From: Phyllobacterium zundukense
GTDB lineage: Bacteria > Pseudomonadota > Alphaproteobacteria > Rhizobiales > Rhizobiaceae
DNA: 64,000 nucleotides
Direction of reading: 5' to 3'
NCBI RefSeq assembly: GCF_002764115.1
Contig: NZ_CP017940.1
Coordinates: forward strand, 3,508,501 to 3,572,500
The position numbers and the translations under genes were made by a program. The notes beneath the pieces are model-generated. The model did not search any database and was not told where the DNA came from. It was given only the letters and a program-made list of their open reading frames with translations. Shown here piece after piece: positions 28,364 through 36,993 of the stretch; the stretch's first letter is position 1; every line of letters starts with the position of its first letter.

Positions 28364-29389
28364 CTACTCGCCCTTTCCGCTTGCGGCTTTAATCGCCGAA
28401 TAGTGCGAACGCTTGTCCTCATACATCAGCAAATCGGCGCGCTTGGCAACGGATTCCATTTTTTCCCCAATGCTGCTGGTAGCCCGTCCGACAGAAATAT
28501 TGAGCGGTATGTTCGAATAATACTGATTGTTGATTTCAACCAAGCTTCGAATTTCCTCGACCAGGCTCGCCGCCCCCAATTCATCGATCGCAGGTAAGAG
28601 AACAGCGAATTCATCTCCACCGATCCGTGCCGCATAACACGGTGCTCTAACCGCTTCGCCAAGAACTTCCCCTACCCGCCGCAGCAAACCATCGCCGACA
28701 CTATGACCCCATTGATCATTGGTTACTTTCAGTCCGTTCAGATCCAGTATGATGATTGAGACCGGGTGGAATTCGCGCCGCTCGAGCCTGTTCAATTCAT
28801 CCACATAAAAGGTGCGATTGTATAGCTTCGTGAGCACATCGTGTTTGCCCAGATATTCGAGATAGGCTTCGGCTTTTTTGCGTGCTGTTATATCGGTCAA
28901 AGATATCTGGACTAAGGACCAGTCATTCTCGTGACCTGGCAGAACAGAGAACTGCAACAGCACATGGCGTTCTGTGCCGTCGAGCACATAATTCACGGTC
29001 TCTCTCTGGTGAAACAGATTGCCATTCCATAGGTCGATCAACTGCTCTCTAAAATGTGCGTTCATCTCGTCCCTGAAAATGTCAGGGAGGCGGCGCAAAA
29101 GGGTGAGCTTGTCCGGTGCGAGAAACAGCTTCAGCGTTTCGCGATTGACGTCGATAACCCGGATTTCACTGGCACATTGGCGCACGAATTCAGGATGCAC
29201 GTCGGTGAAAACGCGAAAGTCGGTGATGCCCCGCTCGCGCACTTCGTCGAGCAGCCGCTTGATGCGGCTGAAGTCTTCTACCCAGAGAGATACAGGGGGG
29301 CTGCGCTTATCCGCACAATGCCGACGAGCGCGATCAAGATACCACAAAAGGCCCGAACAAGTTTTTTGACCCTTCCTTTCCGCGATCAC
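28364..29389 (-). CDS. PAS-GGDEF diguanylate cyclase
   Basis: Protein of up to 341 residues. A PAS-like region spans about residues 55-170 (I-R-V-I-D-V-N-R-E-T-L, then V-Q-I-S-L-T-D-I-T-A-R-K-K), followed by a GGDEF domain with H-D-V-L-T-K-L-Y-N-R, I-I-L-D-L-N-G-L-K and the intact R-I-G-G-D-E-F. It should make cyclic di-GMP. The start is uncertain: the frame opens with GTG at 29389, and a neighbouring frame encodes a hydrophobic stretch (G-I-L-I-A-L-V-G-I-V) that looks like a lost membrane anchor. Confidence 0.85.
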   Translation of the reverse strand: MIAERKGQKTCSGLLWYLDRARRHCADKRSPPVSLWVEDFSRIKRLLDEVRERGITDFRVFTDVHPEFVRQCASEIRVIDVNRETLKLFLAPDKLTLLRRLPDIFRDEMNAHFREQLIDLWNGNLFHQRETVNYVLDGTERHVLLQFSVLPGHENDWSLVQISLTDITARKKAEAYLEYLGKHDVLTKLYNRTFYVDELNRLERREFHPVSIIILDLNGLKVTNDQWGHSVGDGLLRRVGEVLGEAVRAPCYAARIGGDEFAVLLPAIDELGAASLVEEIRSLVEINNQYYSNIPLNISVGRATSSIGEKMESVAKRADLLMYEDKRSHYSAIKAASGKGE

Positions 29390-29523
29390 AGATTTTAAGC
29401 ATTAGTGGCGACCGCATCAGTGAAGCGACTGTGGTCCTTCTTTGTCTACCAGCGCTTGCGGGTCAATGGGCCGCACGCGACGCCGTTCGTCGACCCCAGC
29501 TCTATCAACAATGGCAGGCTGAA

Positions 29524-30204
29524 ATGCACGAAAGATTTCTGTTCAACGGTGCGGACAATGCCCCCGTGACCATCCTTCTTGCTCATGGCGCAGGCGCGCC
29601 AATGGATTCTGTGTCGATGGACCTGACCGCTAAGGCGCTCGCTGCAGCCGGGTTTCGCGTCGTACGTTTCGAGTTCGGCTATATGGCAGCGCGTCGCACA
29701 TCTGAGGGTCGCAAACCCCCACCCCGTGCCGAGATGCTCAACCCCGAGTATATGACGGCAGTTGCTGAACTTGGAGCAACAGGCCCGTTGCTTATTGGCG
29801 GGAAGTCGATGGGCGGACGGGTCGCAAGCATGATCGCCGATGATCTCCACTCTGCCGGGAAAGTCGCCGGGCTGCTTTGCCTCGGCTATCCGTTTCATCC
29901 GCCCGGCAAGCCGGAGCAGCTCCGTACAAAGCATCTCGCCGGGCTGAAAACGCCGACATTGATTTGCCAGGGAACCCGTGACGAGTTCGGCACCCGAGAG
30001 GACGTTCTGGGCTACAAGCTCTCTGACAAGATCGAACTTCTCTGGCTTGACGACGGCGACCATGATCTCAGGCCCCGCAAGCGTATATCTGGCTTGACGG
30101 CGGCTGATCACCTAAGGACAGTGGCCGAGACGGTCACGGCGTGGGTCGACCGGCTGACTATGCAGCCCAGCCAAAGACCGCGTCCTTCAACATCAACGCT
30201 GTGA
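29524..30204 (+). CDS. Alpha/beta hydrolase, KANL3/Tex30-like
   Basis: Cytoplasmic protein of 226 residues. It begins with F-L-F-N-G-A-D-N-A-P-V-T-I-L-L-A-H-G-A-G-A-P-M-D-S, the mark of this small family, and has a nucleophile elbow G-G-K-S-M-G-G-R, an acid in C-Q-G-T-R-D-E-F-G and a His in D-D-G-D-H-D-L. Substrate unknown. The start at 29524 was chosen because the conserved part begins there; the open frame upstream to 29431 is unlike the family. The last dozen residues, Ser/Pro-rich, seem extra. Confidence 0.85.
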   Translation: MHERFLFNGADNAPVTILLAHGAGAPMDSVSMDLTAKALAAAGFRVVRFEFGYMAARRTSEGRKPPPRAEMLNPEYMTAVAELGATGPLLIGGKSMGGRVASMIADDLHSAGKVAGLLCLGYPFHPPGKPEQLRTKHLAGLKTPTLICQGTRDEFGTREDVLGYKLSDKIELLWLDDGDHDLRPRKRISGLTAADHLRTVAETVTAWVDRLTMQPSQRPRPSTSTL

Positions 30205-30453
30205 ACCAGCGATTGAAAATCTGCTCGGCTTCTCGATCAGGCTCGACGTGCCCGTTGGGGTTCTGCCCTCCGAAATGCTTCACAAAACAACAGGCCGGTC
30301 GTCAGATATGGTCACTGAAGTGTCATAGGCCTGAGACGTAGCCGTCATAGAGCGAGCCTATTAAGGCACCGCGCAGGATCGTTTTGACGATGGGCCGGCC
30401 TCTTCGCGGATCCATACGCACCCCGATTCGACATTGTAAAAGAGAGATATCCC

Positions 30454-31287
30454 GTGCGGATCATCCAGATTACGGACACTCATCTCAGCCCGTCCAAGAC
30501 GCATTTTAACAGCAACTGGCAGCCGCTGGCGGGCTGGATCGCGCGGGAAAAACCGGATCTGGTGGTCCACACCGGCGATCTCGCTCTCGATGGCGGCGGC
30601 ACAGAAGACGATCTCATATTTTCGATGAAGCTTTTGGGTGAGCTACAGGTCTCTGTTCTCAGCGTACCGGGCAATCACGACATTGGTCACATGCTCGACG
30701 GCGATCAGCCGGTGAATGCGGAGCGGCTTGAACGCTGGCGCAGACTGGTGGGTCCCGAAGAATGGATCCACGACATCGGCAACTGGCGCCTGATTGGATT
30801 CAACAGTCTCATCCTCGGCGATAATAACAGGGACGAAGAAGCGCAGTTCGCATGGCTCGAGGATGCGCTGGCGAATGCTGCGGGGCGCCGTATCGCCATC
30901 TTCGCGCACAAGCCGCTGTTCGTTGACGAACCGGGCGAAGGCGACACGGGTTACTGGAGCGTACGCCCGGCAGCACGGCAACGGATGTGCGACCTTTTTG
31001 CCGAACATGATGTGGCGTTGCATGCCAGCGGTCATCTGCATCGCGCCTGGTCCGGAACCTTGAACACAACGAAGCTCATATGGGGTCCTGCGGCGTCCTT
31101 CATTGTTGGTCCGATGGAACGCGACATGCCGGGAGAGCGGATCGTCGGTGCCGTTATCCATACACTCGGCGATGACATCACGAGCGAGATCGTCGAGATT
31201 GCCGGAATGTCGCCATTCCTGCTGGATGACGTGATCGACGAAGTCTACCCGCGTGCCAAGCCAGTTGTGGAAGCACCCGCAGCATGA
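30454..31287 (+). CDS. Calcineurin-like metallophosphoesterase (CpdA/GpdQ type)
   Basis: Binuclear metal phosphodiesterase of 277 residues. The metal ligands are in order: I-T-D-T-H-L, H-T-G-D-L-A-L-D, V-P-G-N-H-D-I-G, then F-A-H-K-P-L and H-A-S-G-H-L-H-R. This is the class III cyclic-nucleotide or glycerophosphodiester phosphodiesterase pattern. No signal peptide. It starts with GTG at 30454 after AGAGAGA and overlaps the ATPase gene by ATGA, so it is the first gene of the Ugp/Mal-type importer operon. Cleavage of an imported phosphodiester is a reasonable guess. Confidence 0.9.
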   Translation: MRIIQITDTHLSPSKTHFNSNWQPLAGWIAREKPDLVVHTGDLALDGGGTEDDLIFSMKLLGELQVSVLSVPGNHDIGHMLDGDQPVNAERLERWRRLVGPEEWIHDIGNWRLIGFNSLILGDNNRDEEAQFAWLEDALANAAGRRIAIFAHKPLFVDEPGEGDTGYWSVRPAARQRMCDLFAEHDVALHASGHLHRAWSGTLNTTKLIWGPAASFIVGPMERDMPGERIVGAVIHTLGDDITSEIVEIAGMSPFLLDDVIDEVYPRAKPVVEAPAA

Positions 31288-32438
31288 GTGCGTTTGCCCT
31301 TAGAAACATCTCCAAATCCTATGGTTCCTCACACGTCCTGGACGATGTCACGATCGAGGCAGAGGAGGGTGAGTTCATCGCGCTGGTAGGGCCATCCGGT
31401 TGCGGAAAGACCACACTTTTGCGCATTGCAGCCGGTCTCGATCATGGTGACAGCGGGAGTGTCTCGATGGGCGACCGCGATATAACTGCTGAACACCCTG
31501 CCGACCGGAATGTCGCGATGGTGTTCCAGTCCTATGCGCTCTATCCGCATCTCACAACTGCCCAGAACATTGCCGTGCCTCTGGCCATGCGCACCATGTC
31601 GAAGCTGGAGCGTATGCCGCTCATTGGCCGTTTCGTGGCCGGTCGCGCCGCACATCAGGCGGCTATCCGCCAGCAGGTGGTGACGACCGCCGCCAGCCTG
31701 AAGATTGATCACTTGCTCGACCGAAAGCCCGGGCAAATGTCGGGAGGCCAGCGTCAGCGTGTGGCACTGGCGCGGGCATTGGTGCGCCAGCCCGGCGTCT
31801 TTCTCATGGACGAGCCGCTTTCCAACCTCGATGCAAATCTGCGCGTTCATACCCGCGCGGAGATCGTGGACCTTCACCGCCGGGCCGGTGTGCCGACGCT
31901 TTATGTAACCCATGATCAGGCCGAAGCGCTCAGCATGGCTGACCGGGTGGCGGTGATGATGGGCGGCAGGCTGCTGCAATTCGATGAGCCGGCACGGATC
32001 TATGACGATCCGCGCCATATCGAGGTTGCACAATTCGTCGGAAGCCCGCGTATCAACGTACTCGACGCCTTGACCTCCGAAAATGGCACGGTGGTTTTCG
32101 GGGGAAAAGTCCTGGCCGAGGGGATCACCGGTCCTGTCGGAACGCCGGTCCAGATTGCCGTACGGCCAGAGCGGATCAAGCTGCGCGATGCAACCGGCCA
32201 TGGCATCCCCGCAATCGTATTGCGCCTCGAATTTCTCGGTTCGGAAGTGCTCGTATTTACCCGCCTTGTCGGCACCGACAACGGCATCACCGTAAAGGCA
32301 GCGCCGGCGGATGTTACGCATATCGCATCGGGAGCCCGTGTTTGCCTCGAAATCGATGCCGGTGCATGTCTCGTCTTTGGCAGCGACGGGTTGCGCGTTC
32401 TGCTGCGTGCACCCCTGAAGATGGCGGTGCATGCGTGA
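31284..32438 (+). CDS. ABC transporter ATPase, UgpC/MalK type
   Basis: ATPase of 384 residues for a CUT1 importer. It has Walker A GPSGCGKTT, signature M-S-G-G-Q-R-Q-R-V-A-L-A-R, Walker B L-M-D-E-P-L-S-N-L-D and a C-terminal TOBE domain (V-A-V-R-P-E-R-I-K-L). Between the Q-loop and the signature there is a longer insert than usual (about 25 residues around R-T-M-S-K-L-E-R-M). It overlaps both neighbours by a few bases. Confidence 0.92.
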   Translation: MSAFALRNISKSYGSSHVLDDVTIEAEEGEFIALVGPSGCGKTTLLRIAAGLDHGDSGSVSMGDRDITAEHPADRNVAMVFQSYALYPHLTTAQNIAVPLAMRTMSKLERMPLIGRFVAGRAAHQAAIRQQVVTTAASLKIDHLLDRKPGQMSGGQRQRVALARALVRQPGVFLMDEPLSNLDANLRVHTRAEIVDLHRRAGVPTLYVTHDQAEALSMADRVAVMMGGRLLQFDEPARIYDDPRHIEVAQFVGSPRINVLDALTSENGTVVFGGKVLAEGITGPVGTPVQIAVRPERIKLRDATGHGIPAIVLRLEFLGSEVLVFTRLVGTDNGITVKAAPADVTHIASGARVCLEIDAGACLVFGSDGLRVLLRAPLKMAVHA

Positions 32439-33375
32439 AATGACTGCTGTCGCACAAAAAACCATGGGACCGTCACCTGCAAGGCAAGCCGCCAACCGCG
32501 CCGCCAAGCGGGAAGAGCGTGTTGCATGGCAACTGGCTGCGCCTGCCATTTTCCTCATTGTGACGCTGGTTCTGCTGCCGACCCTGGCAGTCGTTGTTTT
32601 CAGCATGACCAACTACGAATTGGGTTATGACGATTTCCAATTCGTAGGCTTCGACAATTATGCCGAACTGCTTGGCGACCGGACCTTCCTGATCTCGCTG
32701 AAAAACACTGCTGTCTATACTGCAATCGTCACCCCTTTCTCAGTGTTACTTGGACTCGGTGTGGCACTGCTCATCGAAGGCGAGCCACGTGGACGCGCTC
32801 TTTTCCGCACTGTCTATTTCCTCCCGGTCGCGTCGCTTCTCGTCGCCATGGCGACCGTCTTCCAATACCTGCTGCATCCGACAATCGGGCCCGTCAATGC
32901 GATCTTGTCCGCTGTCGGCATTTCTGGGCCGAACTGGCTCGGCAGCAGCCACACCGTGCTCATCAGCCTGACGATCATCGGCATCTGGCAGTCGGTCGGC
33001 TTCAATATGGTGTTGTTCCTCGCGGGGCTCACCGCGATCCCGCGCGAACTTTATGCAGCCGCCGAAGTGGACGGTGCCAGGAGCAGTTGGGAGCGCTTTC
33101 GCCTGGTCACCTGGCCGATGCTTGGACCGACAACACTCTTTGTCACGACGATCAGCGTTATCAACGCGGTGAAGGTGTTCGAGACCGTTAAGACGCTGAC
33201 CGAGGGCGGGCCGAACAAGAGTTCGGAAGTACTGCTCTGGACGATCTACCAGGAGGGCTTCGTTTATCTGCGCGTCGGCTATGCCTCGGCGATGACTGTC
33301 ATCTTCCTCGCTGTGCTCATCGTCCTGATGATCCTGCAATATCGGGTTCTTGACCGCCGGGTGCACTACACATGA
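32431..33375 (+). CDS. ABC transporter permease, UgpA/MalF type
   Basis: Permease of 314 residues with six predicted helices and the EAA loop E-L-Y-A-A-A-E-V-D-G-A-R. The N-terminal 30 residues are charged and cytoplasmic. It overlaps the ATPase gene by 8 bases and the next permease by 4. It forms the channel with UgpE-type partner. Confidence 0.92.
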   Translation: MREMTAVAQKTMGPSPARQAANRAAKREERVAWQLAAPAIFLIVTLVLLPTLAVVVFSMTNYELGYDDFQFVGFDNYAELLGDRTFLISLKNTAVYTAIVTPFSVLLGLGVALLIEGEPRGRALFRTVYFLPVASLLVAMATVFQYLLHPTIGPVNAILSAVGISGPNWLGSSHTVLISLTIIGIWQSVGFNMVLFLAGLTAIPRELYAAAEVDGARSSWERFRLVTWPMLGPTTLFVTTISVINAVKVFETVKTLTEGGPNKSSEVLLWTIYQEGFVYLRVGYASAMTVIFLAVLIVLMILQYRVLDRRVHYT

Positions 33376-34208
33376 GACCGATCGCCCTTTTTTCGATGCG
33401 CAATCTGCGCCTGGCTGTTCTATCCGCCGGCGCTATCTTGTTCCTTACGCCGTATATCTGGATGATTTCGACAGCGGCAAAATCGCGCGAGGAGATTTTT
33501 TCCTCCTCGCTGTCGCTCTGGCCGGAGCGCTGGGCATTGTGGGAAAATCTTGCCAAGGCATTTTCGCGCGTGCCGATGACACAATTGTTGTTCAACGGTC
33601 TCATCGTCTGCGCCCTGATCTTTTTCATACAGGTGGTCATCGCCATTCCCTGCGCCTACGCCATGGCCAAGCTGAAGTTCCGGGCCGCGCAGACAATGAT
33701 GACACTGGTCATGCTCGGTCTGCTCATCCCCATTCATGCGACTGCATTGCCGATCTATGTCGTGCTGAACAAGGTCGGCATGCTGAACAGCTATTTCGCG
33801 TTGTCGGCACCATTCTTCATCTCCGTCTTCGGCATCTTCCTGTTCCTGCAATTCTTCCGCGCAATGCCGGATGACCTGATCGCCGCCGCCCGTCTCGATG
33901 GCATGTCGGAAATGGCGATCGTCAACCGGGTCATCGTCCCCAACGCCTGGCCCGCAGTGACCGCGTTCGCGATCTTTTCCGTTGTTGCGCACTGGAACGA
34001 CCTGTTCTGGCCGCTGATCGTTATCACCAGCACCGAAAGGGCGACGCCGCCGCTCGGTCTGCTCTTCTTCCGCGCTGCCGAGGCGGGCGATGACTACGGG
34101 GCGCTCATGGCAGCGACCCTGGTGATCACCCTGCCCTTAGTCGTGGCGTTTCTGGCGGCGCAGCGGCGCTTTATCGAAGGCATCACCCTGACCGGCCTGA
34201 AAGGCTGA
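33372..34208 (+). CDS. ABC transporter permease, UgpE/MalG type
   Basis: Permease of 278 residues with six helices and EAA loop D-L-I-A-A-A-R-L-D-G-M-S. It starts at ATGA within the stop of the previous permease. The order ATPase, MalF-type, MalG-type, binding protein is a normal CUT1 layout. Confidence 0.92.
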   Translation: MRPIALFSMRNLRLAVLSAGAILFLTPYIWMISTAAKSREEIFSSSLSLWPERWALWENLAKAFSRVPMTQLLFNGLIVCALIFFIQVVIAIPCAYAMAKLKFRAAQTMMTLVMLGLLIPIHATALPIYVVLNKVGMLNSYFALSAPFFISVFGIFLFLQFFRAMPDDLIAAARLDGMSEMAIVNRVIVPNAWPAVTAFAIFSVVAHWNDLFWPLIVITSTERATPPLGLLFFRAAEAGDDYGALMAATLVITLPLVVAFLAAQRRFIEGITLTGLKG

Positions 34209-34256
34209 CCATTCACCTCCCAAACACGACTTCGCAAATCAACCCAGGAGAGAACC

Positions 34257-35522
34257 ATGAACTTCTTCAAGCAGACGATTGCTGCAGCGGCGATCGCCAC
34301 AGGGCTCTGCACACCGGCCTTTGCCGATACAACCCTCAATGTGCATTATCCAATGCCCGGCTTCTTCAAGGACGTGATGGATGTCATTTCCAAGAAATTC
34401 ATGGAGGAGAACCCGGACATTCATGTCAATTTCGTCAGTCCTTCAGCGACTTATGAAGAAGGCATCCAGACGATCCTGCGCCAGGCTGGGACGGCGGAAA
34501 TGCCGGATATCACTTTCATCGGTCTTAATCGCCTGCGTATGATCGCCGAGCGTGGCGTCAACGTTGATCTCAAGCCGTTCATCGCCAAGGATGGCGATAT
34601 GGCAGCGCAAGGCTTCAGCGACAGCATCCTGCGGCTAGCGCAGGTTGGCGGTCAGCAGGTGGGGCTTGCCTTCGCAACTTCGAACCCCATCATGTACTAC
34701 AATGCAGACCTCGTCCGCGCGGCGGGCGGCAATCCCGACCAGCCGCCGAAGACATGGGATGAAGTCATTGCGCTGGGCGCCAAGATCAAGGCGCTCGGCG
34801 ATGGCAATGAGGGTATCGATTTCCGCTGGCAGGGCGATGACTGGATGTTCTCGGCGCTGCTCTTTGGCGCGGGCGGGACAATGCTTTCCCCTGACGAGAA
34901 GAAGGTTGCCTTCGACGGTCCGGAAGGTATCGCGGCCGTCAATCTCCTCAGCCGTCTGGTCAAGGAAGGCGGCATGCCGGTCCTCACCAAACAGGCCGGC
35001 GAACAGGCCTTTGTCGCCGGCAAGGTCGGTTTCGCATTCCAAACGACAGGCGCGTTGCGCAACACCATCAAGAATGTCGGCGGCAAGTTCGACCTGCGGA
35101 CCGGCCCGCTGCCGCTGCTGAACCCTGAAAAGGGTAAACTTCCGACGGGCGGCAATGCGGTCGTAATCCTCACCAGGGATACCGCAAAGCAGGACGCTGC
35201 ATGGAAGTTCGCGAAATTTGCTTCCGGCCCGTACGGTGCTTCCGTTGTCGTACCGGGCACGGGTTATGTGCCGAACAATGAACTTGCTGCCAAGTCCTCG
35301 GAATACCTTGCTGAATTCTACCAGCAGAACCCGCTCTTTCAGGCAGGTCTCAACCAGATGAACCGTATGATCCCGTGGTACGCATTTCCGGGTTCGAACG
35401 GCGTAAAGGTGACACAGACCATCGTCGACAATCTGTCTCGCATTGTTGAGCAGTCGGCGGCACCGGAAGAGGCCCTGAACGACGCAGCCGATGAAGTGCA
35501 GAAGCTGCTTCCGCGCCACTGA
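34257..35522 (+). CDS. ABC transporter substrate-binding protein, UgpB type
   Basis: Periplasmic SBP family 1 protein of 421 residues. The signal peptide ends at P-A-F-A-D near residue 24. A-T-S-N-P-I-M-Y-Y-N and K-T-W-D-E-V are typical of UgpB-like proteins. CAGGAGAG lies a few bases before the start. Given the phosphodiesterase at the head of the operon, a glycerophosphodiester or similar phosphorylated solute is possible, but a plain sugar cannot be ruled out. Confidence 0.92.
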   Translation: MNFFKQTIAAAAIATGLCTPAFADTTLNVHYPMPGFFKDVMDVISKKFMEENPDIHVNFVSPSATYEEGIQTILRQAGTAEMPDITFIGLNRLRMIAERGVNVDLKPFIAKDGDMAAQGFSDSILRLAQVGGQQVGLAFATSNPIMYYNADLVRAAGGNPDQPPKTWDEVIALGAKIKALGDGNEGIDFRWQGDDWMFSALLFGAGGTMLSPDEKKVAFDGPEGIAAVNLLSRLVKEGGMPVLTKQAGEQAFVAGKVGFAFQTTGALRNTIKNVGGKFDLRTGPLPLLNPEKGKLPTGGNAVVILTRDTAKQDAAWKFAKFASGPYGASVVVPGTGYVPNNELAAKSSEYLAEFYQQNPLFQAGLNQMNRMIPWYAFPGSNGVKVTQTIVDNLSRIVEQSAAPEEALNDAADEVQKLLPRH

Positions 35523-35545
35523 TTGGCCAATAATCGCCTGAATAG

Positions 35546-35580
35546 AGATCAGCCACCATTCAAGGCAAAGTGGCTGATCT
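35546..35580 (+). terminator. Hairpin after the Ugp-type operon
   Basis: Inverted repeat AGATCAGCCAC / GTGGCTGATCT with a 13-base loop, 24 bases past the binding-protein stop. There is no clear T run, so it may be a weak or Rho-assisted terminator. Confidence 0.6.
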
Positions 35581-35809
35581 GGCTGTGTCAGGGGCCATTT
35601 GCGAACGTTTCCATATCAAAGGAACTCAAGGCCGCTTTTTTCAACCCAAATGCCATCACAGACTGAGGCAAAGGAGCCGGGATGGGAGAGGAATTAATCA
35701 CTCAACGCGCTAACCTTTCGCTGTTCAGAAAGTCCGTGTACAGAAAGTGTTAATGGCTTCTGCGCGAGTGTAGAGGTACCGCACCAGGGAAAGGCTGCAG
35801 AACTCCAAT

Positions 35810-36904
35810 ATGTCCGACATTCGTCCGCACAGTCTGCCTGCCGCGAAGACGCGTCGCCTCTCCGATCTGGCAGCCGATGTGATGTCATTAATCAAGCGGC
35901 GGCGCGATGGTGCTACCGTCGCGCGCATGCGGGCGGAACTGGAAGCGAAGGAGTCAGTGATCCGCGAGCAGACTGCTGCACTCGCGCACAGCCGGAAGAT
36001 TTTCGATCGCTCCTCGGCGGCAGCCAGGATCGGTGTATGGGAATGCAGCCTGCCCGACGAGACACTGCAGTGGACCGACGTGGTCTACGATATCTTCGAT
36101 CTTCCACGCGGGTCGCCTCTCGATCGATCCCAAATCGTGAGATATTATTCGGAGGATTCTGTCAAAGAACTTCACATGCGGCGAAGCAAGGCTATTGAAG
36201 AGCGCAGTGGGTTCAGCATGGATGCCGAGATTATTACGGCGAAGGGTATTCGCCGATGGATGCGATTGACCGCCACAGTCGAGTGTGAAGAGGATGTCCC
36301 TGTCCGTATCTTTGGGATGAAGCAAGACATCACCGAGCAAAAAATCCTGCTAGACCGGACGCGGTATATGGCGGATTTCGATCTCATGACTGGGCTGGCC
36401 AATCGAAGCCAGTTCCAGTCCAAGCTTTCAATGCTGTGCGAGTCCCACGCAGAACGAAACCGGTCCGGAGCGCTGTTGCTGGTCGATCTCGACGGGTTTA
36501 AGAAGGTCAACGACACCTTGGGGCACGCGGTAGGCGACGAGTGCCTGAAGGAGATCGCCAACCGCCTTAAGGAGGTGTGTCGAGATGCCGAAGTCGTTGC
36601 ACGGATTGGTGGCGACGAATTTGCTGTTTTCCTGGGATCGCATTTTGATCGGGGCGCGACTGCTAACTTTGCCCGGGAGATCGTCGAAGCACTAAGCAAG
36701 CCCATCGATCATTGCGGCCAATCACTCAAGCTTGGTGCCTCAGTTGGGGTCGCGCTCGTTGACGCCTGCACCCCGTCCGAGCTTTTCAAGAAAGCCGACA
36801 TCGCGCTCTATGCCGCCAAGGCCGCCGGGCGAAACACGTTTCAGATATTCGAGTCCAGCCATGCCGGCGCAGCAGGAAAGAACGCGCTGTCGCCGCTCAT
36901 ATAG
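35810..36904 (+). CDS. PAS-GGDEF diguanylate cyclase
   Basis: Cytoplasmic protein of 364 residues. A coiled N-terminal part (about residues 30-65) leads to a PAS domain (R-I-G-V-W-E-C-S-L-P-D-E-T-L-Q-W to F-G-M-K-Q-D-I-T-E-Q-K), then a GGDEF domain with D-L-M-T-G-L-A-N-R, L-V-D-L-D-G-F-K-K-V-N-D-T and an intact R-I-G-G-D-E-F. It should be an active cyclic di-GMP synthase. No EAL domain. It stands alone between two operons. Confidence 0.9.
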   Translation: MSDIRPHSLPAAKTRRLSDLAADVMSLIKRRRDGATVARMRAELEAKESVIREQTAALAHSRKIFDRSSAAARIGVWECSLPDETLQWTDVVYDIFDLPRGSPLDRSQIVRYYSEDSVKELHMRRSKAIEERSGFSMDAEIITAKGIRRWMRLTATVECEEDVPVRIFGMKQDITEQKILLDRTRYMADFDLMTGLANRSQFQSKLSMLCESHAERNRSGALLLVDLDGFKKVNDTLGHAVGDECLKEIANRLKEVCRDAEVVARIGGDEFAVFLGSHFDRGATANFAREIVEALSKPIDHCGQSLKLGASVGVALVDACTPSELFKKADIALYAAKAAGRNTFQIFESSHAGAAGKNALSPLI

Positions 36905-36993
36905 AGCGGCATCATTCAGTGGGTGCTGCTGTCAATCGACATTGCGAAGATTGGGGCGGGCAGCAGTTGCCGCCAAAGGTTCGGCATCCGAAG

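Noticed and set aside
31329..32612. 427-codon minus-strand frame
   Set aside because: Shadow of the UgpC-type ATPase gene, which carries all ATPase motifs.
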